From the NCBI GenBank assembly GCA_029945855.1, contig JAQSDJ010000097.1, positions 1 through 39,146 of the forward strand: DNA of 39,146 nucleotides, given 5' to 3'. Position numbers and translations under genes: made by a program. This document shows, piece by piece, positions 1 to 8,464 of this stretch. The DNA is from Lacunisphaera sp. GTDB lineage: Bacteria; Verrucomicrobiota; Verrucomicrobiia; Opitutales; Opitutaceae. Each line of letters begins with the position of its first letter. Position 1 is the stretch's first letter. Below the pieces are notes generated by a model. That model worked only from the letters and a program-made list of their open reading frames with translations. It was not told the DNA's origin and did not search any database.

Positions 1-24
1 AACGTGATGTTGTGATCGAACGAA

Positions 25-45
25 GGCGGGATCAGCGATCCCGCC
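25..45. repeat. Perfect palindrome downstream of the radical SAM gene
   Basis: GGCGGGATC, a 3-base loop, then GATCCCGCC, followed by a CTACC tail typical of the small palindromic repeats in this window. It lies just past the stop of the minus-strand gene at 54 and could help terminate it, but no T-run follows on that strand. Confidence 0.6.
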
Positions 46-53
46 CTACCCCC

Positions 54-1379
54 TCACCCGCACACCGGCACCGGCTGGGTCGTGGCCGGGCGCAGCGCCT
101 TCTTGCCGGCGGCCTCCAGCTCCGCCTGCACGTGGGCGCGCATGGCGTCGCGGTAGGTGTTCACCGACTCGAAGAATTCCGACATCATCAGCATCAGCCA
201 ATACATGCCGCGGGGCGTCAGTTGCCAGCCGCGCTTGGTGCGGGTGGCGGCGCGCAGCAGCTCGAGCGTCCGCAGCTCGCCCCAGAGCACCCAGAAGAAC
301 TTCCGGCCGTGCCGGCGGCGCGCCCACTCGCGGTCGAGCCCGAGGCCGAACATCCGCGTGAGCAGCGAATACCGCATGGTGTCGCCCTCGCTCAGCTGGT
401 GGCGCGTGACGATGCCGGTCAGACCCTCCTTGATCCGCTTCTCGTAGGCGACCAGCGAGAAGCTCGTGGAGTAGAGCGTGCCGTCGAGGTAGCTGAAGGC
501 CCCGCTGCCCACGCCGACGTAGTTTTCCGAGGCCACGATGTATTCGTCGGTCCCGTGCCCGTGGCGGGTGAAGCACCAGGCGGAGGAGGCCGTGAATTCC
601 GGCAGCAGCTTCCGCTGGATGGCCCCGAAGAGCAGCCGCAGGCGGCGGCGGTCCGGCACGCCCATCGCGGTTTCCATCCGGCGCTTGACGGTGGGGGCCG
701 TCATCAGCGGGTAGCAGGAGACCTGGTTGGCGCCGAGGGACAGGAAGATGTCGAGGTCGCGCTCGAGCGAGGCCCGGGTCTGGTGGGCCTGGTTGAAGAT
801 CAGGTCGACGTTGAGCGTCGGGAACATGCCCGCCGCGGCCTTGATGCGGGCGGCCGTCTCCTCGCCGCTGCCATACTTGTCGTAGCGCTCCATCTCGTGC
901 AGGAGGTCGTTGTCGAAGCTCTGCACCCCGACCGACAGCCGCGTCACCCCGGCCGCCTGCAGCCGGCCCAGCAGCGGCTGCTCGAGGTCCTTGGGGTTGG
1001 TCTCGACCGAGACCTCCTTCACCCCGAAGAGCCGGCGGACCAGCCCGATGGTCTCGATCAGCTCGTCGGGCTCGATTGTCGGCGTGCCGCCGCCAAAGTA
1101 GACGCCCTCGAACTTGAAGCCCGCCAGATGGTATTGCCAGATCTCGGCCCGCAGCGCCGTGAAGTAACGCGTCGCCTGTTCATGGCAGTGCTGCACCCGG
1201 TGGAACGAGCAGAACGGGCACAGCACCTCGCAGAACGGGATGTGGACGTAGAGGTAGCAACCGCCCTCCTTGGGCGCCGGCGGCACCTGGCCGTCGGCCT
1301 CCTCCATGTGCATGAACTTCCTCGTCCGGAAACGGAAGAGCTTGATGAGGGCGGAATCAATGAGCGGCGTGGCGAACAT
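54..1379 (-). CDS. Radical SAM coproporphyrinogen III oxidase-like protein (HemN/HemW family)
   Basis: The 441-residue protein has the radical SAM cluster motif CxxxCxxC at C50, C54 and C57 inside HIPFCEVLCPFCSF, then the GGGTPT motif and the VSVETNP and RLSVGVQS segments of the HemN family. The C-terminal third resembles the HemN C-terminal domain. Family members either oxidise coproporphyrinogen III to protoporphyrinogen without oxygen, or (HemW) act as haem chaperones. The sequence alone does not separate these. It is the last gene of a minus-strand run encoding proteins with about forty c-type haem sites, so a role in haem supply is a natural inference. No clear Shine-Dalgarno sequence was seen, and the start was taken as the first ATG of the frame. 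A 128-bp spacer with a palindromic repeat separates it from the cytochrome gene upstream. Confidence 0.85.
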   Translation of the reverse strand: MFATPLIDSALIKLFRFRTRKFMHMEEADGQVPPAPKEGGCYLYVHIPFCEVLCPFCSFHRVQHCHEQATRYFTALRAEIWQYHLAGFKFEGVYFGGGTPTIEPDELIETIGLVRRLFGVKEVSVETNPKDLEQPLLGRLQAAGVTRLSVGVQSFDNDLLHEMERYDKYGSGEETAARIKAAAGMFPTLNVDLIFNQAHQTRASLERDLDIFLSLGANQVSCYPLMTAPTVKRRMETAMGVPDRRRLRLLFGAIQRKLLPEFTASSAWCFTRHGHGTDEYIVASENYVGVGSGAFSYLDGTLYSTSFSLVAYEKRIKEGLTGIVTRHQLSEGDTMRYSLLTRMFGLGLDREWARRRHGRKFFWVLWGELRTLELLRAATRTKRGWQLTPRGMYWLMLMMSEFFESVNTYRDAMRAHVQAELEAAGKKALRPATTQPVPVCG

Positions 1380-1409
1380 GGAAGGCGAAGTCAGGAGCCG
1401 GCCGGGATT

Positions 1410-1468
1410 GTAGGTCGGGCTTTAGGCCCGACACCGCATCCTGATGTCAGGGATAAACCCCGACCTAC
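1410..1468. repeat. Palindromic repeat, GTAGGTCGGG family
   Basis: It begins GTAGGTCGGGCTTTAGGCCC and ends CCCCGACCTAC, so the outer ends are inverted copies and the left arm also folds on itself. A related copy lies at 26087. It occupies the spacer between the 11-haem cytochrome gene and the radical SAM gene. Confidence 0.7.
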
Positions 1469-1507
1469 GGAAGCGGTGTCGATGCGTGAAGGGTCCAATT
1501 TCATGGC

Positions 1508-3664
1508 TTAGTGGCCCAGGCGCGAAACCATGGCGTAGACGATGAGCACGAGGAGGATGAGGCCGGTGCCGAAGAACATGAAGCCCACGGCCTTCATCAC
1601 CGTCTTGCGACCCTCCCATTCATCCTTGATGGCGTAATCCTTCAGGCGGCCGGTGGCGACCAGGCGGTCATACCAGCGCCGCCGCTCGTGCAGCATCTCC
1701 GTGTGCGAGATCCGGCCCGAGAAGATGACGGTGTCCATCGGGAATTTCTCGATGCGGAAATGGGTGTTGAAGAAGTGGAAGGTGAAGATGAAGCCGGCGG
1801 CGAGCAGGGCCTCGTCCGAGTGGATCACCTGGGCGATGTTGATCGACCAGCCCGGCAGGAACGTGGTGAAGAACTTCGGGAACCACAGGATCAGGCCCGA
1901 GACGCCGATCATCGCGACGCCCCAGAAGACGGCGAGGTAGTCGAAGCGCTCCCAGTAGGTCCAGCGGTCGAACTGCGGCCGCGGGCCCTTGCCGAGGAAC
2001 CAGCGGTTGTGGGCGACAAAGTCGCGCCAGTCCTGGAACGAAGGCGCCATCGAGTCCGGGCCGAACAGGATGTCGATGCAGCGCTTGAGCTCGATGCGGC
2101 CGGTCTCGGGGTGGCGGATCGCCCCGCGCCGCCGCCAGAGCGAGGTGCCGAGTTCGCCCAGGTGAAGCGCGAAATAGCCGAACGTCATGACGGCGCCGAA
2201 GTGGTGCAGCGAACGCGCCACCCCCGCCCCGCCGATGAGGTTGAAGATCACCTTGGCCCATTCCGTATAGTAGAACTTCAGCGGCATGCCGGTGATGACC
2301 AGCAGCAGGAAGCTCGTGACCACCAGCATGTGCAGGAAGCGCTCGAAGGGGGTGAAGCGCGTGTATTGGACGTCGTCGGTGTTCGACTTGATGACGGCCT
2401 CGCGGAAGGTCTTCGAGTCGGTCAGGTAGAGGTAGATCGAGCGGAAGAGCCAGAAGAGGGTGTGCAGCCCGAAGAAGCCGAAGGTGCCGATCAACAGCGC
2501 CGTCATGAACAGGAAGACCTTGTTCAGGATGGGATAATTCTCGCCGTCGAGCGGGTTGGCGTGCGGCTGGTAGGTGGTGAACTGCTGGTTGACGCCGGCG
2601 TGGCACTGCGCGCAGGTGTTGACGATGTTGTCCTTCGACAACCGCGAGCGCGGGTCGCTGACCGGGAACACGTCGTGGTGGCCGTGGCAGTCGTAGCAGG
2701 CGGCGACATCCGAGGCGACATTGGGCCGGCCGAGGGCCATGGCCTTGCCGTGGTAGGTGTCGCGGTAGTGGGTGAGGCGGTCCTCGTGGCACTTGCCGCA
2801 GCTCTGGTCGCTCAGGCCCTTGAAGTGCGCGGTGGCGGGCTTCTCGATGTCGTGGGCGCTGTGGCAGTCGGTGCAGACCGGGCCCTTGCCGTCACCCTTG
2901 GTGAGCAGCTGGCCGTGCACGCTGGTGTTGTAGGTCTCCTCGATGCCGACGTGGCAGTTGCCGCAGGACTTGGCGATGTTGGCGTGGTTGGAGTGCGAGT
3001 CCTTGTCGATGCTGCGCTTGATGTCGTGGACGCCGTGGCAGTCGTTGCAGGACGGGGCGACGATCAGGCCCATCTTCACGAGCGCCTTGCCGTGGATGCT
3101 GTCGAGGTAGTGCTCGGCGGCGGCGGTCTGGCCCATGCGGAAATCCTTGGCGAGCTTGGGGTCATCGTGGCAGGTGCCGCAGGTCTTCGGCAGGTTCAGC
3201 TTGAACACGGGCGAATCGGCCTGCTTGACCGGCACCATCTCGTGCGAGCCGTGGCAGGTGGCGCACGAGGCCGCCTGGGTGTTGCCGAGCTTCTGGCTCA
3301 TGCCGTGGATGCTGGTGCCGAACTGGGTGGCGGCCTTTTCGTGGCAGGAGGCGCACTGCGCCGGCGGCAGCTTGGAGTCGTGCGGGGTCTCCTTGAGGGT
3401 GTTGTGGCAGTCGACGCAGTTAAGCTTGCCGTGGACCGATTTGGCGAAGGCTTCGGGGCGCACGCCGACCCACTCCTTGGGCTGGCCCTTCTTGCGGGAC
3501 TTGAACTCGGCTTCGTGGCAATCCATGCACTCGCTGTTGGGCAGGGCGGGCACCGGCGGGGTGACCACCGGGGTCTCCGCGGCCAGGGCAAAGCCGGTCA
3601 GCAGGATGAACAAGCCTGCGATCCGATATGCCGGCCGGGAATAACTGGGCGAAGGGGGTCTCAT
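1508..3664 (-). CDS. CbcL-like fusion: 11-haem cytochrome c plus b-type membrane cytochrome
   Basis: The 718-residue protein has an N-terminal signal sequence ending near FALAAETP and a periplasmic region (about residues 45-355) with 11 CxxCH motifs, from CMDCH to CAQCH. The C-terminal half has about six hydrophobic helices and conserved histidines (HMLVVTSFLLL, HHFGAVMTFGYFALH, FHFFNTHF) typical of the HydC/FdnI/cytochrome b561 fold. This c-plus-b layout matches CbcL-type quinone-linked cytochromes known from Geobacter, which exchange electrons between menaquinone and periplasmic cytochromes. It is a paralogue of the 13-haem gene at 3982-6219; the first 100 residues are nearly identical. An in-frame TTG lies at 3685, but ATG at 3664 places the signal peptide properly. 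Function in extracellular electron transfer is inferred from neighbours. Confidence 0.88.
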   Translation of the reverse strand: MRPPSPSYSRPAYRIAGLFILLTGFALAAETPVVTPPVPALPNSECMDCHEAEFKSRKKGQPKEWVGVRPEAFAKSVHGKLNCVDCHNTLKETPHDSKLPPAQCASCHEKAATQFGTSIHGMSQKLGNTQAASCATCHGSHEMVPVKQADSPVFKLNLPKTCGTCHDDPKLAKDFRMGQTAAAEHYLDSIHGKALVKMGLIVAPSCNDCHGVHDIKRSIDKDSHSNHANIAKSCGNCHVGIEETYNTSVHGQLLTKGDGKGPVCTDCHSAHDIEKPATAHFKGLSDQSCGKCHEDRLTHYRDTYHGKAMALGRPNVASDVAACYDCHGHHDVFPVSDPRSRLSKDNIVNTCAQCHAGVNQQFTTYQPHANPLDGENYPILNKVFLFMTALLIGTFGFFGLHTLFWLFRSIYLYLTDSKTFREAVIKSNTDDVQYTRFTPFERFLHMLVVTSFLLLVITGMPLKFYYTEWAKVIFNLIGGAGVARSLHHFGAVMTFGYFALHLGELGTSLWRRRGAIRHPETGRIELKRCIDILFGPDSMAPSFQDWRDFVAHNRWFLGKGPRPQFDRWTYWERFDYLAVFWGVAMIGVSGLILWFPKFFTTFLPGWSINIAQVIHSDEALLAAGFIFTFHFFNTHFRIEKFPMDTVIFSGRISHTEMLHERRRWYDRLVATGRLKDYAIKDEWEGRKTVMKAVGFMFFGTGLILLVLIVYAMVSRLGH

Positions 3665-3689
3665 GTTAGCCACAGTATACGGCAAGATA

Positions 3690-3707
3690 TGCGTAGCCGA
3701 CTACGCA
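3690..3707. promoter_or_regulatory. Candidate operator upstream of the 11-haem cytochrome gene
   Basis: A perfect 7-bp inverted repeat, TGCGTAG-CCGA-CTACGCA, sits 26 bp upstream of the chosen ATG at 3664. Size and position fit a dimeric regulator site. No regulator is identified. Confidence 0.4.
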
Positions 3708-3770
3708 GACCTTGCGCGCCCGTAGGCGTTTATTGGCAAAAGGGGGGTGGCGGAGAGGTGAACCTCCCCG

Positions 3771-3823
3771 GTAGGGGCCGTTGCCCTCAACGGCCCGGGC
3801 GCTTGGGGGCAAGCGCCCCTACC
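3771..3823. repeat. Palindromic repeat, GTAGGGGC family
   Basis: It starts GTAGGGGCCGTTGCCCTCAA and ends AAGCGCCCCTACC. It contains two inner hairpins and complementary outer ends. Nearly the same sequence occurs at 21293-21346, and the start of another copy at 39124. Confidence 0.8.
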
Positions 3824-3854
3824 TTGGCTTAGCCGGGATCATGCTTTTGCTGTG

Positions 3855-3927
3855 GGTGGAACCGGTCCTCCGTGACCGGTTTGCCTCGGCGTGCGTCCAA
3901 CAACCCGTCCGGAGGACGGGTTCCACC
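3855..3927. repeat. Palindromic repeat with GGTGGAACC ends
   Basis: GGTGGAACC at the left is mirrored by GGTTCCACC at the right. Each arm has its own inner hairpin (ACCGGTCCTCCGTGACCGGT on the left). With the repeat at 3771 it fills most of the 317-bp gap between the two large cytochrome genes; no gene is seen in that gap. Confidence 0.65.
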
Positions 3928-3981
3928 ATTTAGTGCGCGGCTCTCCAGTGGAGAAGGGCCATCCAACTGCATGAGGCCGGC

Positions 3982-6219
3982 TTAGGATCCGTCCCCGGTC
4001 GGCGGGGGTTCGGTCGGCTCCCCCGGCGGCTTGGCCGGGTCGGCGGCGACGGCCGTCTCGGCGGCGGCGCGCTCGGCGGCCTTCATCTCCTCCAGTTGCA
4101 AGGGATGCTCCTCCATCATCTCGCCCTCGGACATCCGGCCGGTCAGCCAGGCCAGGTTCATCGGATAGACGTCGGGGTTGAAGACCACGAAGTAGAAATG
4201 CCAGACGATGATCGCGAGCGTGGCGAGGATCGCCTCGTAGAAGTGGACGAGGCGCGAGATGTCGAAGCCGAGCTTGGTGATGTAGCCCATCGAGGTGTTG
4301 TCGAACCACAGGATGAAGCCCGTGACGGTCATCAGCGCGGTGCCCCAGGCCATGGCCCAGTATTCCGCCTTCTCGATATAGCAGAAGCGGCCGAACGCCG
4401 GCTTCTCCGGGGCCAGGCCCAGGTTGTATTTGAGCACGCCCCACGGATCGGTGACGTCGCGCCAGCGCGGCAGCATCTCGAGGAAGAGCGTCCGGCCGGC
4501 GGCCGTGAACGCGAGGTAGCAGACATGCCACACGCCGCTGGCCAGCATGACGACGCTGGCGATGCGGTGCACGAGGCCCCGCAGCTCGAAGGCCGACGTG
4601 CTCAGCTGGCGGATGCCGACCACCCACCAGGCCTCGGGATAACGCAGCATGAAGCCGGTGATGACGAGCAGCGTGAAGCTGATCACCAGCACGGCGTGCT
4701 GCAGCCGCTCGTTGACGTTCATGCGCAGGTAGAGCCGGTGCGCGACGTGCAGTTCCAGCGCCTCGCCCTTCTGGACGGCGAGCTTGTGGCGCGTCTTTTT
4801 CAGGAAATCGAGGAGGTTGTGCACCACCATCCCGCCGACGACCGCGACGATCAGGATGACATAGAAATTGGCGATCCAGTAGAGCCACGGGGATTCCCCG
4901 CGCTTCTCCTCGCTCGCATGGACGGCGCCGACGGCAAACCGGGTGTTGGCCCCCGGGTGGCACTCGCCGCAGGTCTGGGCGAGGTTGGCCTTGTGGACGG
5001 TGGAGGTCGGGTCGTATTGCGACTTGATGGCATGGTCGCCATGGCAGCTCGCGCAGTTCACCACCTCGAGCGCCCCGCCGCGGACGGCGAGGCCGTGGTA
5101 GCTGTCGGAGAAGGTCTTGAAGGTGTCGTTGGCCAGCCCGTAGCGGCGCGTGAGGCGCACGGAGGCGTGGCACTCGGCGCAGACCTGTTGGGCGAGATTG
5201 GACTTGTGCACCCGCGAGGTCGGGTCGGTGTGCAACTTGATATCGTGCTCGCCATGGCAGCTGGTGCAGCCGGCGGAATCGGCGTTGCCCTTCCGCAGGG
5301 CGACGGCGTGCACGCTGGTGTCGTATTCCCTGGCCTGGTCGGCGTGACACTTGGCGCAGGTCTCGGTGATGTGCAGGCGGTTGACCGTGGCGCTGGCGAT
5401 GGCGGCCCGGTTCATCGCATGGGCCCCGTGGCAGTCGATGCAGGTGGCGGCCCCGGCCTTGCCGGCCTGCAGCGCGGCGCCGTGCACCGACTGGTCGAAC
5501 GAGGCGACAAACCGCGCGCCCACGGTGGGCTTGCCGGCGGTCTCCGGCTGGCCGACATGGCAGGATTCGCAGAGCTGCACCTGCTTGAGCTTGAGTTCGA
5601 CCAGCAGATCCGGCGAGGCGGGACGGACGATGTTCTCCTTATGGCAGGAAAGGCAGTCAGGTGTCGGCCGCCCGGCCGTGCCCGGCTGGACCGCATGGGC
5701 GGAGGCGAGGTAGTCCTTGCGCGCCGCCTCGTGGCAGCGGCCACAGGATTCGGCCTGCTTGTGGCCGGCGAAGGTGGAATCCGGTGACTTCAGGGCGACC
5801 GTTTCGTGGGAGCCGTGGCAGGCGGCGCAGGATGTGTCCTCGCCGGCGGGCACGGGGCTCAGGGCGAGCCGCGGATGGAAGGCATGCTTCTTCGCCGTCT
5901 TCTCATGGCAGGAGGCACAGTCGACCTTGGGCAGCTTGGAATCGTGGGGTGTCTCCTTGATGGTGTCGTGGCAGTCGATGCAATCGAGCTTGCCGTGGAC
6001 GGACTTGGCGAAGAGCTCGGGGCGCACGCCGACCCACTCCTTGGGCCCGCCCTTCTTCCGCGCCTTGAACTCGGCCTCGTGGCAGTCCATGCACTCGCTG
6101 TTCGGCACAGGCTTGGCCTCGGCGGGCGTTTCGGCCGCGAACAGGCCGGCCGCGCTGAGCAGAAACAAGGCCAGCGCGGTGCGCAGCGGCCGGGGGATGT
6201 GGAGTGGGTCTGCGATCAT
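3982..6219 (-). CDS. CbcL-like fusion: 13-haem cytochrome c plus b-type membrane cytochrome
   Basis: The 745-residue protein starts with a signal peptide (LALFLLSAAGLFAAE), followed by 13 CxxCH motifs between about residues 43 and 421 (CMDCH first, CGECH last). About five hydrophobic helices from about residue 446 carry b-haem-type histidines, and the tail is Ala/Pro/Glu-rich. The ATG at 6219 was chosen because GAGGTGAG lies just upstream and the signal peptide follows directly; an upstream in-frame ATG at 6306 would add 29 unlikely residues. The domain layout matches CbcL-type inner-membrane cytochromes that pass electrons between the quinone pool and periplasmic carriers. It differs from its downstream paralogue by two extra haem motifs. 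Its promoter region holds a CCGCA-N5-TGCGG palindrome and a G24 run. Confidence 0.88.
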   Translation of the reverse strand: MIADPLHIPRPLRTALALFLLSAAGLFAAETPAEAKPVPNSECMDCHEAEFKARKKGGPKEWVGVRPELFAKSVHGKLDCIDCHDTIKETPHDSKLPKVDCASCHEKTAKKHAFHPRLALSPVPAGEDTSCAACHGSHETVALKSPDSTFAGHKQAESCGRCHEAARKDYLASAHAVQPGTAGRPTPDCLSCHKENIVRPASPDLLVELKLKQVQLCESCHVGQPETAGKPTVGARFVASFDQSVHGAALQAGKAGAATCIDCHGAHAMNRAAIASATVNRLHITETCAKCHADQAREYDTSVHAVALRKGNADSAGCTSCHGEHDIKLHTDPTSRVHKSNLAQQVCAECHASVRLTRRYGLANDTFKTFSDSYHGLAVRGGALEVVNCASCHGDHAIKSQYDPTSTVHKANLAQTCGECHPGANTRFAVGAVHASEEKRGESPWLYWIANFYVILIVAVVGGMVVHNLLDFLKKTRHKLAVQKGEALELHVAHRLYLRMNVNERLQHAVLVISFTLLVITGFMLRYPEAWWVVGIRQLSTSAFELRGLVHRIASVVMLASGVWHVCYLAFTAAGRTLFLEMLPRWRDVTDPWGVLKYNLGLAPEKPAFGRFCYIEKAEYWAMAWGTALMTVTGFILWFDNTSMGYITKLGFDISRLVHFYEAILATLAIIVWHFYFVVFNPDVYPMNLAWLTGRMSEGEMMEEHPLQLEEMKAAERAAAETAVAADPAKPPGEPTEPPPTGDGS

Positions 6220-6264
6220 GGTTTGCCTCACCTCGCAGTATGCCCGGAAGGGACAAGCCATGCT

Positions 6265-6279
6265 CCGCATGCGTTGCGG
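6265..6279. promoter_or_regulatory. CCGCA-N5-TGCGG palindrome upstream of the 13-haem gene
   Basis: CCGCATGCGTTGCGG lies 46-60 bp upstream of the ATG at 6219. A near-identical site (CCGCATGGGTTGCGG) lies upstream of the 8-haem cytochrome gene at 11868-11882. Sharing between two electron-transfer promoters suggests a common regulator; this is inference. Confidence 0.4.
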
Positions 6280-6312
6280 GCTGGTGGGCGTTTCTTGCCC
6301 GGACATGAAAAC

Positions 6313-6335
6313 GGCGCGGATTTTGGGTCCGCGCC
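6313..6335 (-). terminator. Candidate Rho-independent terminator after the 7-haem gene
   Basis: On the minus strand GGCGCGGA, a 7-base loop and TCCGCGCC form an 8-bp GC-rich stem followed by GTTTTC. It lies about 105 bp past the stop of the NapC/NirT-type gene ending at 6440 and upstream of the 13-haem gene, so it may separate two transcription units. Confidence 0.5.
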
Positions 6336-6346
6336 GACTCCGGATT

Positions 6347-6400
6347 GTAGGGGCGGGGGGGGGGGGGGGGGGGGGGGCGTCGTCAAGCGACGCCCCTACT
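6347..6400. repeat. GTAGGGGC palindromic repeat containing a 24-base G run
   Basis: The outer ends GTAGGGGC and GCCCCTAC are inverted copies. Between them lies an uninterrupted run of 24 G (6355-6378), then CGTCGTCAAGCGACG. The G run lies about 136 bp upstream of the 13-haem gene start. Confidence 0.75.
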
Positions 6401-6439
6401 TTGAGCCGGGCCCTGGCTGATGGCCGCTTCTCGTCCGGA

Positions 6440-7936
6440 CTATTTTCCCTGGATGCCGCCGTTGTGGCAGTCGTAGCACTTCAGCTCCTCGTCGTATTCG
6501 CCACCGGGGTGCTTGAATTCGAGGCCGCTGGCGGTGATGGTGGCGAGGTCGGCGCCCTTGCCCTGCGCCAGGATCGAGTGGCACGAGGTGCAGTCGCTGG
6601 CGCGCACCGTCTCACCGGCCGCGGTCTTGTGCTTGTCGTCGTGGCAGCGGAAGCAACCGGGCCAGTCCTTGTGGCCGATGTGGTTCGGGTAGACGCGCCA
6701 GTCGGCCTTGCGCTCGGGGAAGATGGTCGCGGCGTAGATCTTCTGGACCTCGGCCACGGCCGCGGGCACGTCCGCGTGATCCTTGTATTTCGACTTGAGG
6801 AAGTCGGCGATCTTCGCCGGGGCCTCGGCGCCGGTCGTGATGTCCTCCTGCAGCATGGCCTGGACCGCGGTGCGCTTGATGTTGGGCAGGTTGGTGCTGA
6901 GCGTGCCGTGGGCCATGGACCGCTCGACGGCGTCGTTGGCCGTGGGGAACACGTGGGCCGGGCGGTTGTGGCAGTCCATGCAGTCCATCTCGCGGACCGT
7001 GCCGGCGGGGGGCTCGCCCTTGAAGGTCTCGTTGCGGAAAATGCGGCTGGTGCCGTCCTTCTTGTTGGTCACGCGCATCCAGACGATGTCCTGGCGTTTC
7101 TCGTCGGCGGCGTAATATTCGACCTGGTTGTCGGGGCTGACGTGCCAGTGGATGCCGCCGATCGGACCGCCGGGCCGGCCGGCATTCACGTGCATCAGCA
7201 TGCGGATGCTGTGGGCGTCATTGCGGCGGTTGGACAGGTAGTGGTCGTAGGTGATGTCGACGTTGCCGTGGAATTTCTCGGGCCAGTGGCATTTCTCGCA
7301 GGTCTCGCGGGCCGGGCGGAGGTTGTGCACCGGCGTGGGGATCGGCCGGTTGTAGTTGTCGAGCGTGAAGCTGATGAGCTGGCGGGTGCCGTTGAGCTTG
7401 GCCTGGATGAAGGCCGTGGCCCCGGAGCCGACGTGGCACTGCACGCAGTCGACGCGGGCGTGCGCGCCGCGCTGGTAGGTGCTGAACTCGGGGTTCATCG
7501 CCGAGTGGCAGACCTGGCCGCAGAACTGGTTGGACTCCGCGTAATGGAAGGTCTGGTAGCTGCCGAAGGCACTCAGGAGCAGGAAGCCCACCCCGCCGAT
7601 GCCGAAAAGGACGAGCAGACGGCGCTGCGCGGGACTGGAAAAATCCAGCCGCCACTTGTCGGGCATCGTGGCCGCATGCTTGATGGCCCAGCGGCGCTGC
7701 GCCCAGGCGCCGAAGAAGATGATGACCAATCCGGCGATGAGGAAGGCCGGGGCCACCAGGTAGGTGAAGATGCCGCCGTAAGGGTTCTTGTTGGAGCCGG
7801 TCAGGTCCATCCAGACCAAGAGGGCGAACGAAAAGAGCGCGCCGACGGCGAGGACGGCGCCCAAGGCGCTGATCCAGTTGTTGAAATGGGAGCGCGGCGT
7901 CACGGCCGGCGGCTGAGTCTCGTGGGTCTCGGACAT
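6440..7936 (-). CDS. ImcH-like NapC/NirT-family 7-haem membrane cytochrome c
   Basis: The 498-residue protein has three N-terminal hydrophobic helices (about residues 20-43, 54-78 and 106-126). A CxxxCH motif follows at C139-H144 (NQFCGQVCHSAMNPE), typical of NapC/NirT-type first haems, and then six CxxCH motifs (CVQCH, CEKCH, CMDCH, CFRCH, CTSCH, CYDCH). Three helices plus seven haems is the layout of ImcH, the Geobacter inner-membrane cytochrome that draws electrons from menaquinol for high-potential extracellular acceptors. Transcribed just after the two small cytochromes c, it would connect the quinone pool to them. Family membership is well supported; the direction of electron flow is inferred. 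Confidence 0.88.
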   Translation of the reverse strand: MSETHETQPPAVTPRSHFNNWISALGAVLAVGALFSFALLVWMDLTGSNKNPYGGIFTYLVAPAFLIAGLVIIFFGAWAQRRWAIKHAATMPDKWRLDFSSPAQRRLLVLFGIGGVGFLLLSAFGSYQTFHYAESNQFCGQVCHSAMNPEFSTYQRGAHARVDCVQCHVGSGATAFIQAKLNGTRQLISFTLDNYNRPIPTPVHNLRPARETCEKCHWPEKFHGNVDITYDHYLSNRRNDAHSIRMLMHVNAGRPGGPIGGIHWHVSPDNQVEYYAADEKRQDIVWMRVTNKKDGTSRIFRNETFKGEPPAGTVREMDCMDCHNRPAHVFPTANDAVERSMAHGTLSTNLPNIKRTAVQAMLQEDITTGAEAPAKIADFLKSKYKDHADVPAAVAEVQKIYAATIFPERKADWRVYPNHIGHKDWPGCFRCHDDKHKTAAGETVRASDCTSCHSILAQGKGADLATITASGLEFKHPGGEYDEELKCYDCHNGGIQGK

Positions 7937-8022
7937 GGGCGGAGGGGTTTAAGGGGCAGAAAACAAAGCCGGCGGGCGCAGGATGCGCTCCGTCGGCTGG
8001 AAATCAACCGCTCGGAGGCGGC

Positions 8023-8358
8023 TCAGGGCTTGAGGGTGCGGATGTGGGCCACGAGGTCCTTGATCTCGTCGGCCGAGAGCTCGTCCTTGTAGCCCTTCAT
8101 CTTTTCCTTGCCGTCGACTTTGACGCCGTCGGCGATGGCCTTGAGCATGGCGTCGTCCTTCAACTCGGCCTGCACCGCGGCGGTGGTGTAGTCGCGGATT
8201 TTGAGCTTCTTGCCGGTCTTGGTCTGGGCCTTGCCGTCTGCGCCGTGGCACGAGGCGCAGTTGTTATCCCAATTTTCCGCCGCGGGGGCCGCGAGGGCCA
8301 CACCGGTGACGAGGGTTAAGGCGAGGGTGGAAAGGGCGATCTTGGTCGTGGTTTTCAT
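8023..8358 (-). CDS. Small periplasmic monohaem cytochrome c (copy 2)
   Basis: The 111-residue protein has a signal peptide (MKTTTKIALSTLALTLVTGV, cleaved after ALAAPA), one CASCH haem site and a KEKMKGYKDEL segment that likely supplies the methionine ligand, as in class I cytochromes c. The start at 8358 was chosen because the signal peptide begins there; upstream in-frame sequence is not signal-like. It is a clear paralogue of the gene at 8465-8800, with the same length and a nearly identical haem region. It probably shuttles electrons between inner-membrane cytochromes and the outer-membrane conduit. Confidence 0.9.
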   Translation of the reverse strand: MKTTTKIALSTLALTLVTGVALAAPAAENWDNNCASCHGADGKAQTKTGKKLKIRDYTTAAVQAELKDDAMLKAIADGVKVDGKEKMKGYKDELSADEIKDLVAHIRTLKP

Positions 8359-8399
8359 GAGAATGAGGGGGTTCGTGGTGAAGGGAAGCTGACGCACAG

Positions 8400-8437
8400 C
8401 CACCCGGTTGGCGACAATCAAATCATCGACCGGGTGG
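8400..8437. other. Inverted repeat between the two small cytochrome genes
   Basis: CCACCCGGT and ACCGGGTGG flank a 20-base loop in the 106-bp spacer between the paralogous cytochromes. It may be an attenuating or mRNA-stabilising hairpin; there is no T-run. Confidence 0.4.
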
Positions 8438-8464
8438 CGTGGAAGAGGTTCCGACGGACGGACG

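Noticed and set aside
1511-3832. A 773-codon plus-strand frame opposite the 11-haem cytochrome gene
   Set aside because: Its translation is repetitive Val/Ala/Gly/Asp mirroring the CxxCH repeats. The minus strand has a clear signal peptide, haem sites and membrane helices.
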